The notes: generated from the letters alone by a model not told the origin. A stretch of 14,590 bases of DNA from an uncultured Oscillibacter sp. (GCA_910579435.1 CAJTVF010000061.1:1-14590); one strand, 5' to 3'. Positions 6,984 through 13,219 are shown, numbered from the stretch's first letter. Numbers and translations: made by a program.

Positions 6984-7429
6984 AAGAGAAGTTTTACGCC
7001 GAAGCGGCGGCGGAGTACGTCAAGCGCCTCAGCCGCTATTGCAAACCGGAAATTATCGAACTGCCGGAGGAGCGTCTCCCGGACGACCCCTCCCCGGCCC
7101 AAATCGACGCCGCCCTTTTGAAGGAGGCGGAGGCCGTCCGGGCCAAGCTCCCGCCCTCGTCCGCTCTGGCGGCCCTGTGCGTAGAGGGGCGGGAACGCTC
7201 CAGCGAGGAGCTGGCCCGGCTCATGGCCGGATGGGCCAACCAGGGAGAGAGCCGCCTGACTTTCCTCATCGGCGGCTCCCGCGGGCTCCACGCGTCCATC
7301 AAGGCCCAAGCCGCCGAAAAGCTGTCCATGTCCCCCATGACCTTCCCCCACCACCTGGCCAGAGTGATGCTCTTGGAACAAATTTACCGGGCCTGCCAAA
7401 TCAACGCGGGGACAAAATATCATAAGTGA
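6947..7429 (+). CDS. rlmH: 23S rRNA (pseudouridine1915-N3)-methyltransferase RlmH
   Basis: A SPOUT-class methyltransferase that adds a methyl group to N3 of pseudouridine 1915 in helix 69 of 23S rRNA on assembled 70S ribosomes. The 160-residue product matches the family length (about 156-160). The N-terminus ITLLCVGKLKEKFYAEA, the SAM-binding trefoil-knot loop FLIGGSRGLH and the C-terminus EQIYRACQINAGTKYHK are family signatures. The start ATG has GGAGGGAGG (6932-6940) 6 bases upstream, inside walJ. The 37-base overlap with walJ in another frame makes coupled translation likely. rlmH follows walJ in many Firmicutes wal loci. A non-coding hairpin spacer follows. Confidence 0.96.
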   Translation: MQRITLLCVGKLKEKFYAEAAAEYVKRLSRYCKPEIIELPEERLPDDPSPAQIDAALLKEAEAVRAKLPPSSALAALCVEGRERSSEELARLMAGWANQGESRLTFLIGGSRGLHASIKAQAAEKLSMSPMTFPHHLARVMLLEQIYRACQINAGTKYHK

Positions 7430-7771
7430 AGGGACAGCCCATTGATAAAATGGCAGTTCCGGAGGAATGGCCTGACCAGGGGGTCAGGCCCCACATCGCC
7501 GGAAGAAATTCCGCCCGCTCTGTCCCCGCCTGACGGCGAGGCCTCCGCTCTGCTCCATTCCTTCCTCCTCTCCCCACAAAATCTTCGATTTTGCGGGGGC
7601 CCCCAGGGCTTTGTCCTACCGGAGTGTCAGCATTGCAAAGGTGTTCCGCCGATAGAAGGCCGAAAACAGGCCCGAAGGGCCCATACTTCTTTTTCTCTTT
7701 TGGACCGTGCAAAGAACCAGCCATCTTCATGGCTGAAATCCTCCCCGCCCGCAAGGGCCAGTGCCCCCCCC
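7430..7771. other. Non-coding hairpin-rich spacer between rlmH and asnS
   Basis: About 340 bases without a supportable gene. A 9-bp hairpin GGCCTGACC / GGTCAGGCC (7469-7477, 7482-7490) lies 40 bases after rlmH but has no U-run, so it is at best a weak terminator. A second hairpin pairs CAAAATC (7577-7583) with GATTTTG (7587-7593), flanked after one mismatch by CCCC/GGGG. A third is GGCCC-GAA-GGGCC near 7670-7682. The final 73 bases match, inverted, a segment downstream of asnS. Small open frames on both strands lack ribosome sites and protein-like composition. The whole stretch resembles a dispersed intergenic repeat of this bacterial group, but that is recollection and not tested. Confidence 0.5.
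7685..7757 (-). repeat. Intergenic repeat, copy A (inverted relative to copy B after asnS)
   Basis: Read on the minus strand this segment contains a GCGGGCGGGG start, then AGCCATGAAGATGGCTGGTT (itself a small hairpin, AGCCAT/ATGGCT), then CTTTGCACGGTCCAAAAGAG, then an AAAAGAAG purine run. The same order of blocks occurs on the plus strand at 9284-9407. The two copies flank asnS as an inverted pair. Confidence 0.7.
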
Positions 7772-7799
7772 TTGCAAAAGGGAAAATTTATGATATAAT
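7772..7799 (+). promoter_or_regulatory. Extended -10 promoter of asnS
   Basis: The -35-like box TTGCAA (7772-7777), a 16-base spacer and TATAAT (7794-7799) preceded by TGA give an extended -10 element (TGnTATAAT). The start would be near 7806, leaving a leader of only about 35 bases, too short for a T-box riboswitch. Confidence 0.78.
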
Positions 7800-7840
7800 G
7801 TATCATCCATATTTGAAATAACAGAAATCAGGTGAACACA

Positions 7841-9235
7841 ATGAGCTACACGAAAATCGCGGCGGTTTTCGCCGACAAGGACTCCCTGTCCGGCCAGACC
7901 GTCACGGTCGGCGGCTGGGCCCGCACCATCCGGGACATGAAGAACTTCGGCTTCATCGAGCTGAACGACGGCTCCTGCCTGAAAAACCTCCAGGTGGTCA
8001 TGGAGGCCGGGGCCCTGGAAAATTACAAGGACATCGCCGCCCAGAACGTGGGCGCGGCCCTGATCGTCACCGGCACGGTGGTCCTCACCCCGGAGGCCAA
8101 GCAGCCCCTGGAGCTGAAAGCCTCGCAAATCTCGGTGGAGGGCCCCTCCACCCCCGACTACCCCCTCCAGAAGAAGCGGCATACCGTGGAGTACCTGCGG
8201 ACCATACAGCACCTGCGGCCCCGGACGAACCTGTTTTCCGCCGCCTTCCGGGTGCGGAGCGCCGCCGCCTTCGCCATTCATGAGTTCTTCCAGAGCCGGG
8301 GCTTCGTCTACGTCCACACACCCATCATCACCGCCAGCGACTGCGAGGGCGCCGGGGAGATGTTCCGGGTCACCACCCTGGACCCGGAGAACCCGCCCCG
8401 GACCGGGGACGGCAAGGTGGACTTCTCCCAGGATTTCTTCGGCAAGCCCGCGAACCTGACCGTCTCCGGCCAGCTGAACGCGGAGAACTTCGCCATGGCC
8501 TTCGGCGACGTGTACACCTTCGGCCCCACCTTCCGGGCGGAGAACTCCAACACCCAGCGCCACGCCGCCGAGTTCTGGATGATCGAGCCGGAGATGGCTT
8601 TCTGCGACTTGGCGGGGGACATGGACGTGGCGGAGGCCATGATCAAGTACGCCATTCGAAAGGTTATGGAGCGCTGCCCCGACGAAATCAGCTTCTTCAA
8701 CAGCTTCGTGGACAAGGGCCTCAAGGAACGGCTGGAGCACGTGGCCTCCTCCGACTTCGGCCGGGTGAGCTACACCGAGGCCGTGGAAATTCTGGAGAAG
8801 AACAACGGCCAGTTCGACTACAAGGTCTATTGGGGCTGCGACCTCCAGACGGAGCACGAGCGCTTCCTCACGGAGCAGGTCTTCAAGCGCCCCGTGTTCG
8901 TGACGGATTACCCCAAGGAGATCAAGGCGTTCTATATGCGATTGAACGACGACGGGAAGACCGTGGCCGCGGCGGACTGCCTGGTCCCCGGCATCGGGGA
9001 AATCATCGGCGGAAGCCAGCGCGAGGAGCGGCTGGATATTCTGGAGAGCCGGATCAAGGAGCTGGGCATGAAGCCCGAGGACTACTGGTGGTACTGCGAC
9101 CTGCGGCGGTACGGCTCCTGCCGCCACGCGGGCTTCGGCCTGGGGTTCGAGCGGCTGGTGATGTACCTTACGGGTGTTTCCAACATCCGGGATGTGCTGC
9201 CCCATCCCCGTACCGTGGGCAGTGCGGATTTCTAA
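7841..9235 (+). CDS. asnS: Asparaginyl-tRNA synthetase
   Basis: A class IIb aminoacyl-tRNA synthetase that charges tRNA-Asn with asparagine in the cytoplasm. The 464 residues match the bacterial AsnRS length. The N-terminal OB-fold anticodon-binding domain (about residues 1-105) shows VTVGGWARTIRDMKNFGFIELNDGS. Motif 2 is FRAENSNTQRHAAEFWMIEPEMAF (Arg232, Glu234), and motif 3 is GFGLGFERLVMYLTGVSNIRDVLPHPR (Arg438). The asparagine-specific pattern in motif 2 and the lack of the large AspRS insertion separate it from AspRS. The ATG at 7841 is chosen; GTG at 7832 is in frame, but the only ribosome-site-like bases (AGGTG) overlap it. It has its own promoter and terminator and so forms a single-gene unit. 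No T-box leader is present. Confidence 0.96.
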   Translation: MSYTKIAAVFADKDSLSGQTVTVGGWARTIRDMKNFGFIELNDGSCLKNLQVVMEAGALENYKDIAAQNVGAALIVTGTVVLTPEAKQPLELKASQISVEGPSTPDYPLQKKRHTVEYLRTIQHLRPRTNLFSAAFRVRSAAAFAIHEFFQSRGFVYVHTPIITASDCEGAGEMFRVTTLDPENPPRTGDGKVDFSQDFFGKPANLTVSGQLNAENFAMAFGDVYTFGPTFRAENSNTQRHAAEFWMIEPEMAFCDLAGDMDVAEAMIKYAIRKVMERCPDEISFFNSFVDKGLKERLEHVASSDFGRVSYTEAVEILEKNNGQFDYKVYWGCDLQTEHERFLTEQVFKRPVFVTDYPKEIKAFYMRLNDDGKTVAAADCLVPGIGEIIGGSQREERLDILESRIKELGMKPEDYWWYCDLRRYGSCRHAGFGLGFERLVMYLTGVSNIRDVLPHPRTVGSADF

Positions 9236-9245
9236 GTGTGCGCTT

Positions 9246-9285
9246 GGCAGGAAAAGCTCCCCCGGAAGGGGGAGCTTTTCCTGCC
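9246..9285 (+). terminator. Terminator hairpin of asnS
   Basis: A perfect 18-bp stem (9246-9263 with 9268-9285) closes a GGAA tetraloop. The core is AAAAGCTCCCCC / GGGGGAGCTTTT. The A- and T-tracts are extended by further base pairs, so the hairpin can terminate in both directions. It starts 10 bases after the asnS stop. Confidence 0.85.
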
Positions 9286-9407
9286 CTGACGGGCGGGGGG
9301 GATGAAGCCATGAAGACGGCTGGTCCTTTGCACCCCCCATTTTCTCTTTTCCTTCCAGAAGGAAAAGAGAAAACGGGCCGTGCACGGTCCAAAAGAGAAA
9401 AGGAAGG
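9284..9407 (+). repeat. Intergenic repeat, copy B, carrying an extra 52-base hairpin block
   Basis: This copy shares with 7685-7757 (minus strand) the blocks GACGGGCGGGG, AGCCATGAAGACGGCTGGT, CTTTGCAC and GGTCCAAAAGAGAAAA. Between CTTTGCAC and GGTCC it has about 52 additional bases (9334-9385), bordered by TGCAC direct repeats (9329-9333 and 9381-9385). The extra block is a near-perfect hairpin: 16 bp, 9340-9355 with 9358-9373, loop CA, plus CCC/GGG beyond one mismatch. An ATG frame at 9310 would give a 52-residue peptide, but it has no ribosome site and is not called. Confidence 0.65.
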
Positions 9408-9623
9408 AATGGCTCTGCGGGAGGACGAGGGACGGGAGGCATGCAAGTTGTGCTTCCGCCGTTTATGAAGGTTCTCCGTCCGCAGCGTGGTGCAAGCGGG
9501 GGTTTGGCGGTCATTGAATGGACCGGCTCCTCTTTCCGCTGCCGCTCACCCGGCTGTAGGGGCGGACCTCTGTGTCGGCCCTTCTTCGGAATGATGCCGC
9601 CTGGGCAGGTCTGCCCTCTAACC
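9408..9623. other. Non-coding spacer between asnS and the convergent lipoprotein gene
   Basis: No gene is supported. It contains a GC hairpin, GGGCGGAC (9560-9567) with GTCGGCCC (9574-9581), one mismatch, of the TGTAGGGGCGGACC type that recurs between genes in Clostridia. It also has a tight inverted repeat GGGCAG/CTGCCC (9603-9608, 9611-9616) 7 bases beyond the stop of the minus-strand lipoprotein. The latter could be a poor terminator, but it lacks a T-run on either strand. Confidence 0.45.
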
Positions 9624-10328
9624 CTATTTACAATTCCGCTCTATGATACCCCGGATTTCTTCCGTCTGCTCCGCTGTCAGGGGAGCCTGGCCCGCCTCAC
9701 AGCGGACATGGCTCTCCGTCAGGTTCACGCCATAGCCGTCCCCGAACTCCGTGTCCACGGTGAACTCCGGGAGGCACTTGCACACCGCCTCCGGGGCGTA
9801 GGCCAGGTTGATGACGATGTCCGTCAGGGCCACGGAGTCATCGCCCCAGAAGGAATACGTCTCCCCGTCCAGGGTGACCTCCGTCACCGTGTTGCCGCAG
9901 TAGCCCGTCACCGGGTCCTCCACCGTCTGGGGTTCCGCCGCCGGGGCGTGAACGTCCAGGCAGAAGTCCCAGCCCAGGTCCTTCAAGGCGGTCACGGTTT
10001 CCTCCGGGATGTCTGACCAGTCCCCTTCCGCTAAAGTCTTGTAGTCATACACTTCCGTCTGTGCCGGGAACGTCTCGGAGACGCCGTCGTGGGTGACCCG
10101 GACCCGGTCGCCGCTGCTCCAGCCGCAGAACGCGTCGTTGATTTCCGTTGTCAGAACAATGGCCTCTCCGTCTTCCGTCACCAGCAGGGTCGAGAGACTC
10201 CCCTCGCGGTTCAGCGCGATCAGGGCGCGGCCCTCCGTCTCCGTCAGCTCCGGGCCCTCCGCCTCCGGGGCGGCGCACCCCGCCAGGAGGAGCGTCAGGG
10301 CGCACAGCAAAATCCATATCCGCTTCAT
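9624..10328 (-). CDS. Putative lipoprotein with an FPAQ-type domain (second of two)
   Basis: A 234-residue secreted lipoprotein. A signal peptide with lipobox LLAGC (Cys about residue 18) indicates lipid anchoring to the outer face of the membrane. After the anchor, residues about 35-90 form a small beta-rich domain with GDRVRVTHDGVSETFPAQTEVY. The same G.xV.V..nG...E(S/T)FPAQ..EVY pattern occurs in the upstream lipoprotein, so they share a domain. It resembles the short DUF3221-like OB-type lipoprotein domain of Firmicutes, but I cannot confirm that family. The C-terminal part (about 100-234) has several cysteines and no recognised motif. The start ATG has GAGGAGG upstream, overlapping the stop of the preceding gene; 13 bases separate the two genes, so they are co-translated. 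Confidence 0.8.
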   Translation of the reverse strand: MKRIWILLCALTLLLAGCAAPEAEGPELTETEGRALIALNREGSLSTLLVTEDGEAIVLTTEINDAFCGWSSGDRVRVTHDGVSETFPAQTEVYDYKTLAEGDWSDIPEETVTALKDLGWDFCLDVHAPAAEPQTVEDPVTGYCGNTVTEVTLDGETYSFWGDDSVALTDIVINLAYAPEAVCKCLPEFTVDTEFGDGYGVNLTESHVRCEAGQAPLTAEQTEEIRGIIERNCK

Positions 10329-10341
10329 AAGCCGTACCTCC

Positions 10342-11277
10342 TCAGGAAATCATCTCGCCGCCGAGAATCTGATAGCCGCTCCAGGTTCCGAACTCCGGCC
10401 ACCCGGCGGAGCAGTCATAGAAGCAGTAGGCCCCCAGGGGAGAGCGCCACTTCTCCGCGTTGAAGAAGACGGCCGGCAGGGAATACAGCTCCCCCTCGTG
10501 GTCCTCGTTGGGTGTGATGGAGAACAGGCACCCGTCCTCCCACTGATACCAGAGGCGACTGTAGTCCTCCCCTTCCTCCGGGGCGGGGGTGCTGATGGCG
10601 GAGGCGGTGAAATAGCCCTGCTCCTTCAGCTCGTCAAAGGTCCCCGTCACCACCTCCACGCCGTGGAGCTCCCCGAAGCGCCAGGCCAGGGCGGCTTTCT
10701 CGCTCTCCGTCAAATCTCCGGGGGCCTGGGACAGGTCCAGCCCCGCCAGGGTAATGCCGTCGTTCAGCCCAGGGTCCTTCTGCCAGAGGTCGTCCAGCAC
10801 CTGGAGGTACAGCCCGCAGAGATCAAACATAGTCCCGCCGCCGTTCCGCCCCCGGCCACGGGACCAGGCGGAGACGGAATACACCTCCCCCAATTGGGCC
10901 GGGAAGCTCTCCAGCACATGGCCGTTGAAGGCCACGTCCACCGCCATGCCGTCCTCCAGGACCGACGGCTCCGCCGCCTCGCCGTCCAGGGTCACCGGGA
11001 CGTTCTCCAGGTTCAGCCGGTAGACCCCGGTCCCGCCGTAGAGCCCTTCGTCCAGCTCCGCCAAAAGCAGATTTCCGTCCTCCGCCCCGTCCACAACGCG
11101 GCAGGTGAGGACCGTGGGCTCTTCGTCCTCCGCCAGGGAGGGCGGGACGCCCGCGGGGTCCGCCGGGGCCGCAGGGCCCTCCGTCCGGGCCGGGGACTCC
11201 GGCGTTTCCGCCGCCGGGGCGCAGGCCGTCAGCAATAGGCAGAGGGCCAGAATCAATACGCGTTTCCAGAGCTTCAT
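10342..11277 (-). CDS. Putative lipoprotein with an FPAQ-type domain (first of two)
   Basis: A 311-residue lipoprotein: basic N-terminus, hydrophobic core and lipobox LLTAC (Cys about residue 19), then an Ala/Pro/Glu-rich linker to about residue 50 typical of surface lipoproteins. Residues about 55-140 hold the domain shared with the next gene (LEDGMAVDVAFNGHVLESFPAQLGEVY). The C-terminal half is unrecognised but rich in Trp, Tyr and acidic residues (LWYQWEDGCLF), consistent with a soluble extracellular domain. The ATG directly follows TTTT of an 18-bp hairpin whose 3' arm contains the only ribosome site (AAGGAGG). No promoter is visible between this gene and the DUF3021 gene upstream, so expression may depend on read-through. 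Function unknown; substrate binding or envelope sensing is a guess. Confidence 0.82.
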   Translation of the reverse strand: MKLWKRVLILALCLLLTACAPAAETPESPARTEGPAAPADPAGVPPSLAEDEEPTVLTCRVVDGAEDGNLLLAELDEGLYGGTGVYRLNLENVPVTLDGEAAEPSVLEDGMAVDVAFNGHVLESFPAQLGEVYSVSAWSRGRGRNGGGTMFDLCGLYLQVLDDLWQKDPGLNDGITLAGLDLSQAPGDLTESEKAALAWRFGELHGVEVVTGTFDELKEQGYFTASAISTPAPEEGEDYSRLWYQWEDGCLFSITPNEDHEGELYSLPAVFFNAEKWRSPLGAYCFYDCSAGWPEFGTWSGYQILGGEMIS

Positions 11278-11322
11278 AAAACCGCCTCCTTTTCCCGTTT
11301 AGTCGGAAAAGGAGGCGGTTTT
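11278..11322 (-). terminator. 18-bp terminator-like hairpin that also contains the lipoprotein ribosome site
   Basis: A perfect 18-bp stem pairs 11278-11295 with 11305-11322 around a 9-base loop. AAAA and TTTT form the stem ends, so it can terminate in both directions. On the minus strand it follows the DUF3021 stop by 9 bases. Its 3' arm contains AAAGGAGG, 7 bases before the ATG of the lipoprotein. In a read-through RNA this site would be fully paired, so the element could act on both transcription and translation. Confidence 0.8.
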
Positions 11323-11331
11323 GTTCCGGGG

Positions 11332-12159
11332 TTATTCCTTTTTTTTCAGCCGCCGCAAAACCACGCCCAGCAGCCCCCCCGCCAGGGCGGCGGTTCCCGC
11401 CGTCCACGCCTGAAACAGGGCCGTGTAGTTGTAAAGCCAAAACACGCAGGGCAGGGTCAGCGCCGCGCACGCCGCCGGGTAGAGAAGCCACCAGCGGCGG
11501 AGCCGGGTTCCCAGGGGACAGGCGCTGAAAAAGCAGAACAGCGGCAGGACCAGGAAGGGGTAAAAAATTCCCGTCAGCACCGGGAAATCCCGGGCGTCCG
11601 CCAGCCGCAGGCCCGGGGGCAGCAGCAGCTCCACCGCCGCCGCCAGAAGAAGGTACGGGGCCAGGGCTTTCCAGGGCGGGTCCGCCCCCTCCAGGCCGGA
11701 GGATTTCCGAATGGCCCGCACGTCCGCCTGCCACTCCAGAAAGCGGACGGACCATTTCAGCACGTACAGCAACAGCAGTACCCCCAGGAGGCACAGCCAG
11801 CTCTCCCGGATGGGGAACCACCGGCACCGCCACCCCGCCAGGGAGAACACCGCCGCCGTCCCCAGGAAGTGGGCCCCGGACCAGAGGAGGGTCCGCCGCT
11901 CCAGCAGAAAGGGGACCTCCGTGGTCCACAACGCCGCCCCCAGGAGGCCGGACCAGAAAAACTGCGCCAGGGCCGCTGTGACGGGGCTGCCGTAAGCCTC
12001 CGCCATGGCCTGGGACACCACCAGCAGGTTCCCGCCCTCCGGCCTGGGGATGGTGAAGGCGTTTCCCAGCACAAACACCAGATAGACCAGGGCGATTCCC
12101 CAGGGGAAGCCCGCCTTGGCCCGCCGGAGGAATTCCCGCCGGACTTCGGATTTGCTCAT
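11332..12159 (-). CDS. DUF3021-type multi-pass membrane protein, enlarged
   Basis: A 275-residue integral membrane protein with about eight predicted helices (near residues 18-36, 58-76, 90-108, 113-135, 161-178, 188-208, 218-236 and 242-262). The gene begins inside the stop of a LytTR regulator (ATGA overlap). A LytTR gene coupled to a four-helix DUF3021 protein is a familiar pair in Firmicutes, in which the membrane protein is thought to modulate the regulator. The first half begins with a cytoplasmic stretch, RREFLRRAKAGFPWG, as in that family. The product is about twice the usual DUF3021 size, with an apparent second four-helix half joined by a charged linker (about 136-160). The start ATG at 12159 has AAGGAGG upstream; longer in-frame extensions into the LytTR gene are rejected. 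The family assignment rests partly on context. Confidence 0.72.
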   Translation of the reverse strand: MSKSEVRREFLRRAKAGFPWGIALVYLVFVLGNAFTIPRPEGGNLLVVSQAMAEAYGSPVTAALAQFFWSGLLGAALWTTEVPFLLERRTLLWSGAHFLGTAAVFSLAGWRCRWFPIRESWLCLLGVLLLLYVLKWSVRFLEWQADVRAIRKSSGLEGADPPWKALAPYLLLAAAVELLLPPGLRLADARDFPVLTGIFYPFLVLPLFCFFSACPLGTRLRRWWLLYPAACAALTLPCVFWLYNYTALFQAWTAGTAALAGGLLGVVLRRLKKKE

Positions 12160-12593
12160 ATCCCCAGCACCTCCTTGATCTTCTTCACATACCGCCGGGA
12201 GACGTAGGTAACCACGCCGCCGTCCAGGGTCACCCGGATGGTCCCGGACAGGCTCAGGTCCAGGGCCGTCACCCGCTTCCAGTTCACGATCTCCGAGTGG
12301 GACACCCGGACGAAGGTCCGCCGGTCCAGCCGTCCCTCCAATTCGTACAGCCGGAGGCGGACGGTGTAAACTTCCCTGTCCAGGGTCTGGGCCCGGACCT
12401 CCTTGTCCTCCCCGTAGAACCGCAGGACCTCCCCCGGGTCCAGGGGCACGGCCCCGCCGTCCCGGAAGCCTGTCAGCGGCGGCCGGTCCTCCAGCCGCTC
12501 CAGCAGGGCCGCCAGCTCCTCCGTCTCCCCCGGGGACAGCACCTTCACCAGCAGCTCTTCCAGCGCCGGGTCCAGGGTCACGTCGATTTTCAT
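12156..12593 (-). CDS. LytTR-family DNA-binding transcriptional regulator
   Basis: A 145-residue protein with a LytTR DNA-binding domain over about residues 47-143. The family pattern is visible: IVNWKRVTALDLSLSGTIRVTLDGGVVTYVSRRYVKKIKEVLG, preceded by DRRTFVRVSHSEIVN. It lacks a receiver domain, so it is not a response regulator; residues 1-45 are a short acidic N-terminal segment common to the LytTR proteins encoded next to DUF3021. Such pairs often control their own operon. The start ATG at 12593 has GAGGAGG upstream, and a promoter (TATACT at 12617-12622) lies just before it. Binding sites cannot be assigned by eye. Likely targets are this operon and the two lipoprotein genes downstream. 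Confidence 0.92.
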   Translation of the reverse strand: MKIDVTLDPALEELLVKVLSPGETEELAALLERLEDRPPLTGFRDGGAVPLDPGEVLRFYGEDKEVRAQTLDREVYTVRLRLYELEGRLDRRTFVRVSHSEIVNWKRVTALDLSLSGTIRVTLDGGVVTYVSRRYVKKIKEVLGI

Positions 12594-12616
12594 GGCCGCT
12601 CCTCCTCTCTGCCCTC

Positions 12617-12645
12617 AGTATATCCAAAGAAGCCCCCGCCGTCCA
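12617..12645 (-). promoter_or_regulatory. Promoter of the LytTR-DUF3021 operon
   Basis: On the minus strand the -10 box TATACT (12617-12622) lies 17 bases from a -35-like TGGACG (12640-12645). The -10 is good and the -35 is weak, which fits an activator-assisted promoter. Transcription would begin about 10 bases before the ribosome site of the LytTR gene. Confidence 0.55.
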
Positions 12646-12687
12646 GAGGGCTTCGGACCATCGGCGGCGGGAAGGGGACGGACGGTC

Positions 12688-12715
12688 AAAAAAGTCCCCC
12701 GCCGGGAGGCGGGGG
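12688..12715 (-). terminator. Rho-independent terminator of the small membrane-protein gene
   Basis: On the minus strand CCCCCGCC-TCCC-GGCGGGGG (8-bp perfect stem, 12696-12703 with 12708-12715) is followed by AC and TTTTTT. It lies 10 bases beyond the stop at 12726 and isolates that gene from the LytTR operon. Confidence 0.88.
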
Positions 12716-12725
12716 CAGTGTCTTG

Positions 12726-13166
12726 TCATACCGGATGCTTCAGCCATTCCGGCCACTCGCCGGGAATGGCAAACAGCATATACGCCGTCCCGAACTCCTT
12801 CAGCTTCGGGAAAAAGGAAACAGAATTCTCCTCGCCGTCAAAGAGGTACACGCCGTCCCGGTCCTGCAAAACGCAGAAGGACCGGCCCTCCTGGGACCGG
12901 AGGGCGTACCGGCCCTCTCCCAGCTCCTCGTAGGTCCCGTCGTCCAGGACCCCCTCCGTCTGGGTATAGCGGCAGAAGCGGCCCTGGCCGTCAAAAATCA
13001 GGTAGGTTCCCAAGCCCATTGAGGCATCGGTACAGTAGGTTCCCCGCAGATCGGGCAGGGGGGCGTTCCTCTGCTGATAGAGATAGATATTCGCCATCAG
13101 GGAAATCATCAGCCCAATTCCCAGAACGAGGATCGTCCATTGGGCCGCCGTGAGTTTTTGCCTCAT
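12726..13166 (-). CDS. Small membrane-anchored protein of unknown function
   Basis: A 146-residue protein with a single N-terminal membrane helix (about residues 9-29) and a roughly 110-residue exported domain. The domain has repeated short strands of the form GTYLIFDGQGRFCRYTQ, GTYEELGEGRYAL and GVYLFDGEENSVSFF, suggesting a small beta-barrel or beta-sandwich. I do not recognise the family. The start ATG at 13166 lies 7 bases after an imperfect ribosome site (AAAGGGG, GGTGG nearby). It has its own promoter and terminator and is transcribed alone, divergently from the kinase gene. Codon use resembles its neighbours, with no sign of transfer. Confidence 0.82.
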   Translation of the reverse strand: MRQKLTAAQWTILVLGIGLMISLMANIYLYQQRNAPLPDLRGTYCTDASMGLGTYLIFDGQGRFCRYTQTEGVLDDGTYEELGEGRYALRSQEGRSFCVLQDRDGVYLFDGEENSVSFFPKLKEFGTAYMLFAIPGEWPEWLKHPV

Positions 13167-13190
13167 AAACCACCGCCCCTTTCTTTTTTC

Positions 13191-13219
13191 ATGATACCAT
13201 GCCTGCCCTCCTCCTGCAA
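13191..13219 (-). promoter_or_regulatory. Promoter of the small membrane-protein gene
   Basis: On the minus strand TTGCAG (13214-13219) and TATCAT (13191-13196) are 17 bases apart. The predicted start lies about 20 bases before the ATG. It is divergent from, and about 40 bases away from, the kinase promoter. Confidence 0.6.

Noticed and set aside
7442..7821. Small plus- and minus-strand frames between rlmH and asnS
   Set aside because: They run through hairpins and the repeat copy, have poor starts and overlap the asnS promoter.
7800..7840. T-box riboswitch expected upstream of an aminoacyl-tRNA synthetase gene
   Set aside because: The promoter leaves a leader of only about 35 bases, and no T-box core or antiterminator is seen.
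9310..9468. 52-codon frame after asnS
   Set aside because: No ribosome site; it reads through the terminator-adjacent repeat and the purine runs.
7727..9514. Minus-strand open frame opposite asnS
   Set aside because: Shadow frame that also runs through the repeat copies on both sides; AsnRS motifs are on the plus strand.
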